This document shows positions 32,701 through 46,042 of a stretch of DNA of 64,000 nt, piece after piece. Within the stretch, counting starts at the first letter, position 1. Every line of letters starts with the position of its first letter. This DNA comes from Flammula alnicola (taxonomy: Eukaryota > Basidiomycota > Agaricomycetes > Agaricales > Strophariaceae): positions 107,575 through 171,574 of the forward strand of contig JADNRV010000114.1 of the NCBI GenBank assembly GCA_015499995.1. Direction: 5' to 3'. The notes under the pieces are model-generated. The model was not told the DNA's origin. It worked only from the letters and a program-made list of their open reading frames with translations, and ran no database searches. A program made the position numbers and the translations under genes.

Positions 32701-33652
32701 CGGCGCAGATGCTCAGCAGCTGTTGGCCGCTCAGCAGATTGCTCAGAACCCATCTCTCGCTAATAAGAATGTACAGTCGCCCGAACTTCCTGCTCTTCCT
32801 CCTCCTTCCTTGGCTCCTCCTCCTGACGTGGGTTCTGCTCCTGTTGCCGCGCCTGCCCCTGCGCCTCCTGCTCCTGCGCCTCCTGCTCCTGCGCCTGCTC
32901 CGCCGGTGGCTCCTCTGGCGGCGTCGTCCTTGCCACCTCCACCTCCACCTCCAGTTTTGGAGAAGTCTAAGACCCCACCTCCTCCTCCACCTCCTGTGCT
33001 GGCGACACCCCCACCTCCACCTCCACCGTTGGCCAACCAGGACGGAGTTCCATCAAGACCCAGTTTCAAGGAACCTCCTCCGGAGTTCGACAACCTTCCA
33101 CCAAGGCCTTCGTTCAAAGAACCTCCACCAGAGCTAGACGATCTTCCTCCTCGACCCGCCTTTGCTGACCCTCCTCCGGAAGAATCTGAAACGTCGGCAC
33201 TATCCAGTGTTTCTTCTTCCCCAGTTGTGCCTCCGCCTCCGCCACCTGCAACGAACGTGATCCCACCGACACCTCAGAAGCGTGGCAGTGGAAATTCATC
33301 CCCAAGCAAGATCGCATCGCGCAGCCCAACTCCTCCAGTAGGAGACGACGTCGTTCTTGGCAGCGGCAAAACAACAATTTCCCGTTCCGGGTCAGCACAG
33401 ACGGGCGTTATGCGAGGCCCCAGGCTTGCGCGTGGGCCTCGGGGCGGAAGCGTTCAGAACCTAGTTCAGAACTTGAACAGGAACAGTACTGGAAGCGCAA
33501 TCCCGAGCGGTCCTACCAGTCCCAAAGCCGTGAATCGACTAAGCGGAAGCCCTGTGAGGAGACCGTCGAGCATTGTTGGCAGATCCGCTGCGTCGTTCTC
33601 GAGGAGGACGATGGCGAGTGATGCGGAGGATGATGTGGTTGATAGGAAATGA
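29726..33652 (+). CDS. F-BAR/DEP/RhoGAP protein, Rgd2-like
   Basis: The order of parts is an FCH/F-BAR start (FPNSFWSQDYRRGLEVLFEK), an F-BAR helix run, a DEP domain (FTGEEFVAWLQQNVQGFGGS) placed inside the F-BAR, the second F-BAR half (RARQEADEADKDYRISVRRL), a RhoGAP region from about 31.77 to 32.6 kb (VFGIDLRKWAEGGW, PLPAVHHLRESLN, LNHYDALL), and a long disordered tail rich in polyproline. This matches Rgd2-type GAPs for Cdc42/Rho5 that bind curved membranes. At least nine introns are visible. One appears to use a GC donor (TCAG|GCATGT near 30027). Frames shift by single bases near the ATG, in the linker around 30.53-30.67 kb and before FEDSDDAF, as in other genes of this block. I do not see the usual GxxRxSG arginine-finger motif at the start of the GAP region. 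The start at 29726 needs one base added to fit the family. Confidence 0.8.
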
Positions 33653-34102
33653 GCGACCAAGTTGATCTATGCTCGCTTTATGTTATGTTTTTTGAACGCA
33701 ATGCTGGATTAGTTACTTATGCTCTATGGACAAAACTTAGTATTATGTGGGTTTTTTGTATATATCTGCACCCTTGTTATACGAGGTTTGCGATCAATTT
33801 GCTAGTTTTGTTAACGTAGCGCGATTATTGCAATGTGGAATTAAAATTTTGTTTTTTTGCTTCGAGTTCATGCTTCTGCGTCTCATCCAGATTCCACGCC
33901 GAGCCCAAGTGACGGCCAATGTCCCGATCCTTACACGTGACTGACGCGTCGCTCCCACGTGATGATATTTCTGGTTTCTTTCCCGAGCGCCATGAACACG
34001 AGGCTCATTCCAGCCAGTCACTGCATCCCTTTCTCCAGATACCACTGCCCCCACGTTTCTCCTTATTATCTTGGTCCTAAAAGTGCTCTCTAACTTATAC
34101 CC
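33653..34102. other. Intergenic region with CACGTGAT element at 33956
   Basis: The stretch holds the 3' flank of the RhoGAP gene and the promoter of the next gene. CACGTGAT lies 140 bp before the ATG at 34103. No gene seen. Confidence 0.45.
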
Positions 34103-35493
34103 ATGTCCGACCCTTCAATATCACTGCCTCCAGTGGCTCCACCGCTGCCAACAACGACCGCCGCTGCAAGTGGAGTTGGAGGCCTCACACCATCAAGCGA
34201 CCAGGTAAGTATTGGTCTAAAATCTCTTTATGAACAAACTACTAAATCAGCTCGCTATTCCCTTTCCCAGATAGTTGTGCTATACGTTGTTAGCCATTCT
34301 CTTTTCCCCTACATTGTCAGGATTTACCATGTATCCCTTTTGCTCTTTGCCAGATAGTCGCCATGGCCGTCATTATCTTTGGCTTTTGGAACGTGCCCGT
34401 CGTTCGCAACTTGATCAATCCTCTCAAGCTCTTCACCATTGGCTGGCACGAGCTCTGCCACATATCTGCTGTGCGCATACACACGCGCCGCGTGTCTTCT
34501 TCATGCTGATGTCGATGCTCAATCTTTCGTGTTTCATGCATGCAGGCGATTCTATCTGGAGGTCGAATACTTAAAATCACCATCGATCCGCATGTGGGCG
34601 GTGCAACTATAGTCGAAGGTGGCCATCCGGGTTTCGTGCTATCGTCTGGGTATATTGGCTCGACTCTGTTGGGCGGAGCTTTTGTCCTGGCCGGATGGGA
34701 TACCCTTGTTGCAAAAGTGTTGAGCTTTGTCCTTGGAGTGGGGCTTGTGATGCCTTTGGTACTTGTTAGGGATAAGCTGTGCGTCATCTGCACATTCTGT
34801 TTGAAGTACCCAGCTTATATTTCTCGTCAAGGACAATCCTCCTAACCATTTGCTATGAGGCCCTGCTCGTTGGTTTCTGGTTCGTAGATCACGGGTAAGC
34901 CATTTCATCTCTGTCCAGCTGGATTGCATTGAACGTTCGAATAGACAGGCTCTCCGCTGGTACTGTCTCTTCGTCGGTGTCATGAAGTGCGTCAATCTTT
35001 TCCTATCTTCTTCGGGTAATGGCTGACGTGTCCAAAAGCATACTGTTTGTGGTTTGTAAGTTTGATTGCTAGATATCGACTCAGACAAAGATTGACATCT
35101 GGGCAGGGGACGTCGCCGATGATAGATTCTTTCACAAACAAATGATTCCGATGCTACACAATTTGCCATTCTATACCCACGAATAGGAGCACACAGTATG
35201 TCTCTTCTTGACTCTAAATCTACGCCAAATCATACTATTCTCATTAGTTTGGGCGGCATTTTGGATTATCTTCCAGCTCGGTTGCCTGGTTGCGTTTGCA
35301 GTGCTAGGGATCTTTGCATTCAAGGTATCATCAAGCTACAGAAATCCTTAGCTCAACTAATTATTCTCTATCAGCTAACGGGTGAACAAATGAATGACCA
35401 GGCCGGTATGTTCTTTTTTTTTTTGTTGTTCGGCGCTGATTTTCGGAAATCATAACTTACGGTCGTGTTCTAGCATCTTTCCTCCCAACATAA
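34103..35493 (+). CDS. M50B-like membrane metallopeptidase family protein
   Basis: The start at 34103 gives a proline-rich, disordered N terminus. Later exons encode a multi-pass membrane protein: AMAVIIFGFWNVPVVRNLIN, GWHELCH (the HExxH zinc-binding motif), GGRILKITIDPHVGGATIVE, SGYIGSTLLGGAFVLAG, MPLVLVRDKL, TILLTICYEALLVGFWFVDH, LRWYCLFVGVMN and a last helix (AFWIIFQLGCLVAFAVLGIF). The final exons read LTGEQMNDQA and SFLPT with the stop at 35491-35493. This order fits the fungal peptidase M50B-like family; substrate is unknown. About eight short introns are needed. The region between 34205 and 34354 holds two possible acceptors for exon 2, which I cannot choose between. No frame break is required in the parts I followed. 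Confidence 0.8.
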
Positions 35494-36243
35494 AAATCAC
35501 CACGAAAACATTCTCCTTGCACTTCTTGGAGCCGTTGCATTGTTTTCTACATTCATCATGGAGAACACGCGCATACTGACATCACGGATAGATCATGGAC
35601 TTTGCCTGTACAACCACTATTTCCTTTTACCTCTTTCCGGGAAGACGCGAAGAAGCGATGACGGCAGCTCAGGACCATACTACTACTTACACGGCACCTG
35701 ATACCATCCTCCACTGTTCCAACACCACTCATCTTGCCATGCTATACTTATTTCGAGTTGTTCTGTTCATTGTTCACTGTCTAACATGCATTGTATTACA
35801 ATCAAGATTTTTTTACCCAACTGGATCTGAATCCTGGTTGTATCTATCTACATGTTATTGTCTGCGCTTTATGTTCATTGTGAAAACACAATCGAGAAGG
35901 TAGGAGGTACCTAGTTCCTGTCATTGAAGAATAGAAAGACAGCATGACTTGCAGCAAAAAAAACAATCCTTCTGCGCCCCAAATTATTGGCTATATTGAT
36001 AATGATAGTTGAAAAAGTACTGAATGGAGGTTGTATATATGTAGAATTTTTCTGGCCAAGGAAGGTCCATTTGTTCACCATAGAGTATGCCAACCAAATC
36101 CGAGGCCGTCGTGTTCAGTTGTGTCTGGATTCGAGTTCGTACGAGTAACATGAAAGGGTCGAATGCGTCGTGGATGGAGAATATCGGAGGCATGTAGAAT
36201 ACATAGCGAGTTTAATGTTAGTAGCATGGCAGGGAATGGACAT
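35494..36243. other. Intergenic region
   Basis: Convergent spacer between the M50B-like and Fis1 genes. No gene, RNA or repeat recognised. Confidence 0.45.
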
Positions 36244-36938
36244 TTATTTGCGGGCTCGCCGTATGAGGCCTGCAAGGACGAGGGTCCCAAGTGTGGCGGC
36301 TCCGGCAACAAGCGCCATCCCGATGTAGCCGTCTACGACCAAAGGTTTAATGTGATACGGCAAGGAGAGAAGAGAAAGATATTCACCTCGTGCGGCACCT
36401 TTGTCTATGAGTTGGGAGAGGGACTGAGCTTGCATATTTGAAGGTTCTTTCTCCAAGAGGAGGGCTAGATGTTTTGCGTATTATGTGACCTGCCGGGAGC
36501 ATATGTAGCAACGGACGCACCGTTAAACCTCCTCGCTTCTTCAAAGTTCCCCATTTTGAAATGTCCCAACGCGAGATAGTACAGACATTCTCTTCTTCTC
36601 GCAGGTTCGGCACGATAGATTTCTATTGGGACCCATGGTCACTCTGCGTGATCTAATCTTCGGAATGCGGGAACGACGTACCTTGTAGCACCCTCACACC
36701 CTCGACCTGATGCTCGCGCATTGGGCTTTTGATGAGACCCCATGCGTAGTTGAACTTTGTCTGAGTTGTAACGTGGTCTTGAGAGAGTTCCTTTGGTATT
36801 GTAGCCGCAGGACCTATGCACAATCGACATAATTCGACCCGTCGGTAAGTCGACGGAGTATAAAGAAGAACGCACCTCCAGCTCATCGTATGTGAGCGAC
36901 ATCTCTGCGTCTGCGGCGTAGGGTAATTCGGTGGACAT
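36244..36938 (-). CDS. FIS1: Mitochondrial fission protein Fis1
   Basis: The product is the small tail-anchored TPR protein that recruits fission factors to the mitochondrial outer membrane. Readable parts in order: [40 protein letters not shown], the TPR pair through [52 protein letters not shown], and the C-terminal anchor [18 protein letters not shown] followed by the basic RRARK tail. Four introns are clear (donors GTGCGT, GTACGT, GTGCGT, GTGAAT). In exon 2 one base seems to be missing near position 36830, between LRLQYQ and KELSQDH; otherwise the frame is continuous. Confidence 0.88.
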
Positions 36939-37102
36939 TGTTGAGAAAGATAAGGATGAGTCTACTAAACTGCGCCAGTCGACTGGGGGACAGACGGCTG
37001 GAACTGGAAGCCGTGCGGAGTTCGAAACGCTTCTTGCTCTTCGTCACCACCTCATACGTCCAACTTTTTCAAAAACCTTCGAACAGACGCAGAAAGAGCA
37101 AT
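36939..37102. promoter_or_regulatory. 164-bp divergent promoter, Fis1 / U2AF2
   Basis: The start codons of Fis1 (minus) and U2AF large subunit (plus) are only 164 bp apart, so both promoters must share or abut within this space. No TATA box is obvious. Confidence 0.5.
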
Positions 37103-39320
<2,218 letters not shown>

Positions 39321-39726
39321 AGTTCGTTGTTTCGGGTCGACGGTGCAACACCGTTAAGCTGATCGATGGATTTAAAATGCATGCATAGGTACAGTACATA
39401 TCAGGTACTCCTAGCTCTTATCGTGTGTCCGGATGATGCTTGTCGTAATATTATATAGTCCAGTGTTGTGGAGAGATGCTCGTGAGACTGACTGTTACAC
39501 AGGTGCCAGTGCTAAATTGATTGGTCCGGTGAAGCGCCTGATTTGCGGCAGACTACATTCCCATTTGCTATATTTATTCGATTTTAAGGCCCTGAACAGT
39601 GAATTATGGGGGTGTTCATGATCAGCCCCTTCCCCATTCGTCCGCCATCCAAGTCTCCCTTGCATTTTGTGATTGTTGTTCGCATACGGTGCACAACGGC
39701 TTGACCTGACACCACTCACTGCAGAT
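39321..39726. other. Intergenic region
   Basis: No gene recognised. The 3' flank of U2AF2 and the promoter of the amidase gene lie here. Confidence 0.4.
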
Positions 39727-42195
39727 ATGTGGCCTTTCTCTTCCAATGCATCCATCGTCAACCAGAAGCGCGAAGAGCGGGCTCGCGCCCTCGCTGACGT
39801 CTCGCAAGACAATTCTGGAACACAGTCCGCGTTTCTGAAAGCTACCGGTCCGTCGTGAACCTAGTATTGTCTTTCAGCGTCTTAACCTCATAACCTCATC
39901 CCCTCATATCTACGTTCTTATAATGCAGTTTCGGAGATTGTAGCGCGCATTGAGAAGGGTGAATGGACAGCAATCCAGGTTCTTGAGGCGTATATTGCGC
40001 GCGCCGCTTATGCACACACGAAGACGAATTGTCTGACTGAAGGTATGTTTTATTCTTAACTTAGCGAGTCTAGTACTTGAAGTTGAAGGTCTATTTTGAC
40101 TAGTTATGCTCGGGCCTGCTAGACAGCGCGCAGCCGAGCTTGACGCCGAGTTTGCTGCGACTAAGCGGTTGAAGGGCCCTCTCCATGGTGTTCCTGTAAG
40201 CTTGGGCATTCTCCTTCATTTCCAAGGCCTAACGTAGATGCCAGATTAGTATCAAGGAGCAATGTGAGCTTTCCATTCAACTGCGATCCGAATCATACAT
40301 TAATTCGATACTGTCCTAGTTGAAATTACGGGGTACGACACCTCAGTAGGGTTTTCTCAGTGGGCGAACAACCCTGCCACGAAGAATGCCGATGTATGCT
40401 ACCAAAATCTATGCCAGGTCAAGTTGTTACTCATACGCACATACACGGCAGATCGTCAACCATTTATTAGACGCCGGCGCTATTATCTATGTCAAGACCA
40501 ACATCCCACAGACCATGTTCGCGTTTGAATGCTCTAATCCGGTCTGGGGCCGCACTACGAACCCCTATAACGAGAATTACACGTGTGGCGGCAGTTCAGG
40601 AGGCGAAGCCGCCCTTTTAGCCATGGACGGCTCTGCTGCGGGTGTCGGGACCGACATTGGCGGCAGTTTACGCATTCCAACGGCATATTGTGGCGTTTAT
40701 TCCTTAAAGCCGCCAGTGGAAGGATATCATATGTCGGCGCTAAAGGTAAGAGTTCATCTTTCTTATCAGTCAATTTCTAACAATCATTCCATTCGTCTTA
40801 TAGGCCCCGTACCTGGATTTGAAGGAATCAAGAGTGTTGCTGGTCCTATGGGACGGTATGTCATAGTGATCTAGAAGAGATACTGAGATCTATAACTTTT
40901 CTTCGTAGATCCGTGAAAGACCTGGAAGTTATCTCTCGTGTCACTTTTGGGGCTCCTGGCACGGATTATGCAATACCCCGCTTCCTTTCCGTGAAGTTAC
41001 GCTGCCCAAGAAACTCAAATTTGGCTATTATACCTCGGTATTATACCTTCTATGGTTTCTTTGTGGAGTGTCTAACGTATTGCACATTTTAGACAACTAC
41101 ATCAAAGCCTCTCCCGCTTGTAAACGGGCTGTTCTTGAGACTGTTGAAGCACTTCGTGATGCTGGGCATGAATGTGTTGAATTCGAGCTGCCTGAATGTC
41201 AGTCAGGCACTTTCCATTTGTCAGAATATCGCCCAATAAATCTGTTTCTGCTTCATGACAGCACATATACCCTTCAATCTATTCGCGGCTATCACCTCCT
41301 CAGATGGATATAAGACCATGCTTAGCCATCTAGGACCAGATCCAAAGGTACATTACATTATTCGTGATCCTCGCAAGTCTTTCGCTCAAATTTTATTCTA
41401 GGAAAATTCTTTGTTTTTAGTTACATTAGGTCCCAGGATCCCATGTGAGTCTCTTATCACTCGTGTATGCATCTTTGGCACTAAGTCGCAACCGTTCACT
41501 TCAGCATTCGTCCGAACTTTGGCGGCATGGATCATGGAAAGATTCTTGGGCGACAAGATCTTCGCTGATACTGTCCGAGTGACGAAAGCGAAGGGTATCG
41601 CTGACTACTACAAGTTGGTTGATCAAAGGGATGCATACAAGACCAGATTCTATGAGACGGTGTGTTTCATGTTGTTTCGCGTATGCGGCCACTGAAACAA
41701 CGCTGTTCAAACGCAGGTGTGGGCGAAATACGAATTTGACAGCATCATCGCGCCCGTTCAAGCCCTTCCTCAGCTACCCCATGGGTGAGGCTGGCACCCA
41801 ACTTACCGAGAACGACTCACCCATTCATTCCATACAGTGGCTGCGATAATTTCTCCGCGTTGGCAGAAGCCACCATCATCTACAACGTCTTGGACATGCC
41901 AGCTGGCTGCCTTCCCGTCACACGTGTGGATCCTACCCAAGATCAGCTCACAGAGGAATGGGTAAAGGGCCCAGGGCTCGGTTCTCCGATGCTCGAAGGC
42001 GGAATTTACAGAGGCAAGAAGCCGCTGTACGACCCTGAGGAGGCGAAAGGCATGCCCGTCAACATCCAAATTGTCGGTAAGAAGTGGGAAGAGGAGAAGA
42101 TCCTTGCTATCATGGATGTCGTTGACGAGGCGTTGGGCAAGGATCGAGGTTTCGGGCCTGGGGCATGGGATGCTTATATGAACTCCAAGGCTTAG
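39727..42195 (+). CDS. Fungal amidase (amidase-signature family)
   Basis: A multi-exon gene (about 13 exons) with the amidase-signature core: SIKEQ supplies the catalytic lysine, CGGSSGGEAALLAMDGSA the cis-serine, and GTDIGGSLRIPTAYCG the nucleophilic serine. Family blocks precede (EIVARIEKGEWTAIQVLEAY, LKGPLHGVP, TNIPQTMFAFECSNPVWG) and follow (GFEGIKSVAGPMGR, KASPACKRAVLETVEALRDA, FADTVRVTKAKGIADYY, ADYYKLVDQRDAYKT, NVLDMPAGCLPVTRVD). Such enzymes hydrolyse small carboxylic amides. Single-base losses are suspected after YSLKP (before SGRISYVGAKG), near FREVTLPKKLKFGYY and just before DNYIKASPAC. The ATG at 39727 gives the typical MWPFSS start, and the stop is at 42193-42195. Confidence 0.85.
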
Positions 42196-42341
42196 GATAG
42201 AGCCAGAGTGTCGTTTTCTTTCTGGGTTCAATACACCTTGGAGTATATACCCCATAATACATGGTTGCGAGGGTGTCATTTACAGAAGTCTTTGAAACAG
42301 GAGCAATGGTGTGGACTGCGAGGTGCGAGCATTGGCAAGAA

Positions 42342-42775
42342 TCATGAAGTTGGCCTTCCTGCGCGTCGGTCCTCTTTTCTCTGCTTGATCTGCATCCACA
42401 TGAGTCAAAATAGCTCTTCAAAGCAGCGCGACAGACACTCACCCATGTGCTCTTACACTCCCTATACGCCTGGAAGTATTCCAAACAAGCATCTCGTCGT
42501 AGTCGTTCCGGTTCAGGCAGTCCATCGAGGCCTTAGACGCTGCTGCACAAGGGCTGCAAACGAGGCATTGTCAACAGCCGCAACAAGCGGAAATGAAAAC
42601 AATGCGCACTCTATGAATTTGGAGGTGACGTGACGGCCCTACGGAACCTATGAAACCGCAATGCAATTCAAGAAATGGCAGGTGAACATACGGAAAACTG
42701 CTCTCTGTAATTGAGAGGCTTGACGTTGTCCTCTGGAGCTGGGATGGCGTCTGGCTGAATGTCGACCTTGGCCAT
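42342..42775 (-). CDS. Cox23-like twin-CX9C protein (CHCH fold)
   Basis: Exon 1 (42775-42692) encodes MAKVDIQPDAIPAPEDNVKP and NYREQFS. A second short exon gives GRHVTSKFI, a third PCAAASKASMDCLNRNDYD and DACLEYFQAYRECKSTW, and the last IKQRKEDRRAGRPTS to the stop at 42342. The two CX9C motifs (C-AAASKASMD-C and C-LEYFQAYRE-C) mark a small intermembrane-space protein imported by the Mia40 route. The sequence fits Cox23, involved in cytochrome oxidase assembly. One base appears to be missing between NDYD and DACLEY. It is convergent with the amidase gene, 147 bp apart. Confidence 0.75.
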
Positions 42776-43816
42776 CAGTGCAGATACTTATGAGACTGTC
42801 TCCAGAGCTGTGAGGTTTCGACTGGAGACGCAGTCGAGTTCTAGGAATGTGCAAGGGAGTGGGTGCGGAACTTGGTGCAAAAGTGGAAAGGTGCTGGAAT
42901 CCGGAAAGGCATTGTGAGAATTCTTTGCCGGATTGCCGATCCCGCCTGACCGAGAAAGGCGTTGGTCTTGGCGCGCATGTGTACCCAGCGCCTGTGCCTC
43001 ATTGTAGGCTCGGAAGCGCCCATGGCCACGAGCAACCGCACGGTCGTCATGTATAACTACCCAGGTCCCAGCTGGCCAGAATGCCACAGCCCTTTCCTTG
43101 ACATATCTGATTTGAATCAACAATTTGTTATCACTTAATTTCCGTCCTCCGAGATCAAGGAGCGAAATTCTCGGGCATCGTGCAGTCATTCTTTGCTTTG
43201 GAATAATCAATTTCAATGAAAAGTAACTGATTTGGGTTAATTGTGATCTCGGACTGTTATGTTTTCTTGATAAACACATGAGATAAGGGATTTCATCCAA
43301 TCTCGATGCCTCATGTCAACTTTTAACGTTAGTATGAGAACCAGGATCTCAGTCTGGCGATTCTCTTCTGAGTCATCACGTAATAGCCATACAATATTCC
43401 CCTCTTGTTGTTAGACAACTGTCTGATACTCTACAAACTTACATGCTCTGTATATGATTGCAGGGGAACAAACCCGAAATAGTCTACGATTCTATTGATG
43501 TCCTTATGACGGAGCTCTCCGAGGCATGAGGCGCCTCTACATGGCAATAATACTGGTGGCTATCCTCGTGGCGAAAGCGTGTGTCTGTGAAAGATTGCTG
43601 CACAGAGTATGTAATGTAGCGACATTGGCGGAGGTCAAGATATGCTCCATAAACTACAGCTACTCACTACGTGACTAACGAAGACCTGGCAGCAATATTG
43701 ATTGCTAACCGCCATTCTTAGTCCTCACCTTGAACAGCGACGCTAACCTGTGCATGCTGGTGGATCCGGAGAATTACCCATTACAGTTGCTTGTGTGCGC
43801 CACATTCTTGTCGGAC
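42776..43816. other. Intergenic region
   Basis: No gene or RNA recognised before the tRNA. Frames such as 42788-43300 (minus) have no domain and overlap the promoter of the Cox23-like gene. Confidence 0.4.
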
Positions 43817-43888
43817 ACACTGATGGTGAAGCGGTTATCATGCTTGCCTTCCAAGCAAGCGGCAGGGGTTCGACTCCCCTTCAGTGTA
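43817..43888 (+). tRNA. tRNA-Gly (UCC anticodon)
   Basis: A 72-nt cloverleaf: acceptor ACACTGA/TCAGTGT (7 bp), D arm GTGA/TCAT with GG in the loop, anticodon stem CTTGC/GCAAG with loop CTTCCAA (anticodon TCC, reading GGA), four-base variable loop, T arm AGGGG/CCCCT with loop TTCGACT, and discriminator A. Internal A box (TGGTGAAGCGG) and B box (GGTTCGACTCC) fit pol III consensus, and a T6 run follows at once. There is no intron. The first base pair is A-U rather than the usual G-C of tRNA-Gly. Confidence 0.85.
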
Positions 43889-43894
43889 TTTTTT
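43889..43894 (+). terminator. Pol III T-run terminator of the tRNA
   Basis: Six T residues directly follow the discriminator base of the tRNA gene, the standard eukaryotic pol III stop. Confidence 0.7.
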
Positions 43895-46042
43895 CCTTCT
43901 ATGTGTCCGTTCAAATAGAGCACAATCAAGCACGAACCAAGCACGAACCAAGCACGAACGTCCATTAAAAGCCAGCGGCACCGGTCGAACTCCGAGTCTT
44001 TGCTCTTCCTTTTTGAATTATTCCTCAAAACTTTCTGATTTTGGTAGGCGTCGGGGTTTTTACGTGTGAGTAGGTATTTGGTCTATACTGGAAATATAAG
44101 AAAAGTTAATTGCTTTATGAGAGCGCTACGTTCTCAAGTCTCGTTGCACCCAAATTGCGCCAGCTTCCTTGACAAATGTAGCAGTCACTGCTGGCGAGGT
44201 TGCTGTACCAACTTGAATTCAAACGAATAGGCATAATAAATGCATATCGTATTCCTTTTAACCATTTACCTTTTGTCCATGTTGAGCAACGAGGAAAACG
44301 GATGTGTATTTGTGAGGGAAAGAGACAAAGAACGTAAGGTGCATAATCTACCGAGGGCGGGAAAACCGCCTACATGTCTACATACGCAAACAGCGAAGGG
44401 CGCGACGCCCATCGAGATGGTCATGGGAATGAATCCCAACAATCCAGACCTGGTAAAGCAAAACATTACAGGAAAGATAGCGCTCGTGGCCAAACTGGCG
44501 ATTGGCGCCCGCAACGTTCTCGGCCCGGCGTCCCCTTTACGTCTGATCACTCGCACTACGAGATTCGTTTGGGCTCGAACCTGGATGCGCCTGCAATCAC
44601 TTAATATTTTTATGAGCATCACCTCAGTTCAGTGCCCACATTTCCACAAAACGTAGGACCTGTATTCTCAGGACAACACGGGTCTCTACATCCAGGAATG
44701 TAGCAAAACGTTTGGCTTTTGTGCCTTAGGAGGCCAACGTTTCCAATATATTATACAGAAGTTGGTGGGCAGGACCTGGGCAGGCCTAGGTGTTCAAAAA
44801 ACGTGTGTTTTTTTGAACGAGGGAAGTTGGTGCGCTCTTATTTTAAGCCATTTTCCAGTACATATCGCCACTTCACGTGCTTTGCTACGGAATCGTAAGG
44901 TGCTCCTGCTGGAAGAGGTGCGTATTTCAAGTGACGTGTGGGTTCGGTCATTCAGCTGATGCATGCAGTGTTCGTCTTGATTCATTTTACTAATTTTAAT
45001 GGAACACCTGTATTGTATTCCAACTCCGTGAACTGAACTTGCTAAGGGCAGGACAATGACCGCCATTGCCCGTTGGTTGTCGAGTTGTCGACTGTCCGAG
45101 ACGTCCATCGAATATTCTTTTTTTCTCCTCGCCGTTGCTAGGGCTGATTAATGTCTTTGCGTATTGCACGGTCACTTCATCGAGGACGCCATGCCAGCGA
45201 GTCCAGCACACACGATCAATTATTAGCACAAGGATGCAGCCATTATGAGTTTACGAAACTTCCAGCATGGAGTGCATGGCAACGGATAGACAGCGCTGGC
45301 TGTTTCCGTGATCTATAGGACATGTTATCTTGTCTATTGTTTTCACTGTGTCCCCCTGTGCTCGCCGTTATTCGAATCTCCACTTAACTACCTGTGACAA
45401 CATATATACCCATGGACTTTGATACCACGTTGATAGCCATCCTCCGAGTCACTGTCCTAAACACGAGGTCAGAACATAAAACAAAAGTTTAAGCAGATGA
45501 ATCCGGTGACCTATCCAGATAAAACTATTGCTTCCTGGCACGGTCTTACTCCAGGATATAACACTCGCATTCACGGTGTCGATCAGTATATATAGGCTCC
45601 ATCGGCATTTCAACCGATGTGCATCGACATAAGTATCTGTCCAGATTATCACAGGATGTATGGCTAATGCTTATTACATAGTACACTTAGATACTACGAA
45701 GTCCTCTACCATGTGACAGAAATAATACGCTGTCGATGCTCTCTATTAAGAAGTGTCAAAGGGCTGGTCTAGAAAGAAATAGAAAAGATAGTATAGGAAT
45801 ATCATAATGATAACCATAATAAGAGAATAGAATTGAATACAATACATTTAAATAGTTGGTCCAGGGACACGGTTTTTTGAATCGGTTCTTCGCCAAGTGA
45901 CCATACGATCATAAAATATTCGAGACGAAACGACCGATTTCCTGTGCTGTCTGCGATGATAGATATTGAAGTTTTGTGGCGTAGACGATGGCTGGGGTTT
46001 GGGGACTGTGTGGGGCCGTATGGGACGCGGCTGGGATAGTGC
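43895..46042. other. Gene-poor region
   Basis: A short array of about three copies of AAGCACGAACC lies at 43926-43959, just after the tRNA. Short frames at 44.2-44.7 kb have protein-like composition in changing frames but no recognisable family. I support no gene here. Confidence 0.4.

Noticed and set aside
32743..33117. Glycine-rich minus-strand frame
   Set aside because: Antisense shadow of the polyproline tail of the RhoGAP gene.
43730..44028. Short frames over the tRNA
   Set aside because: They overlap the tRNA gene and have no protein features.
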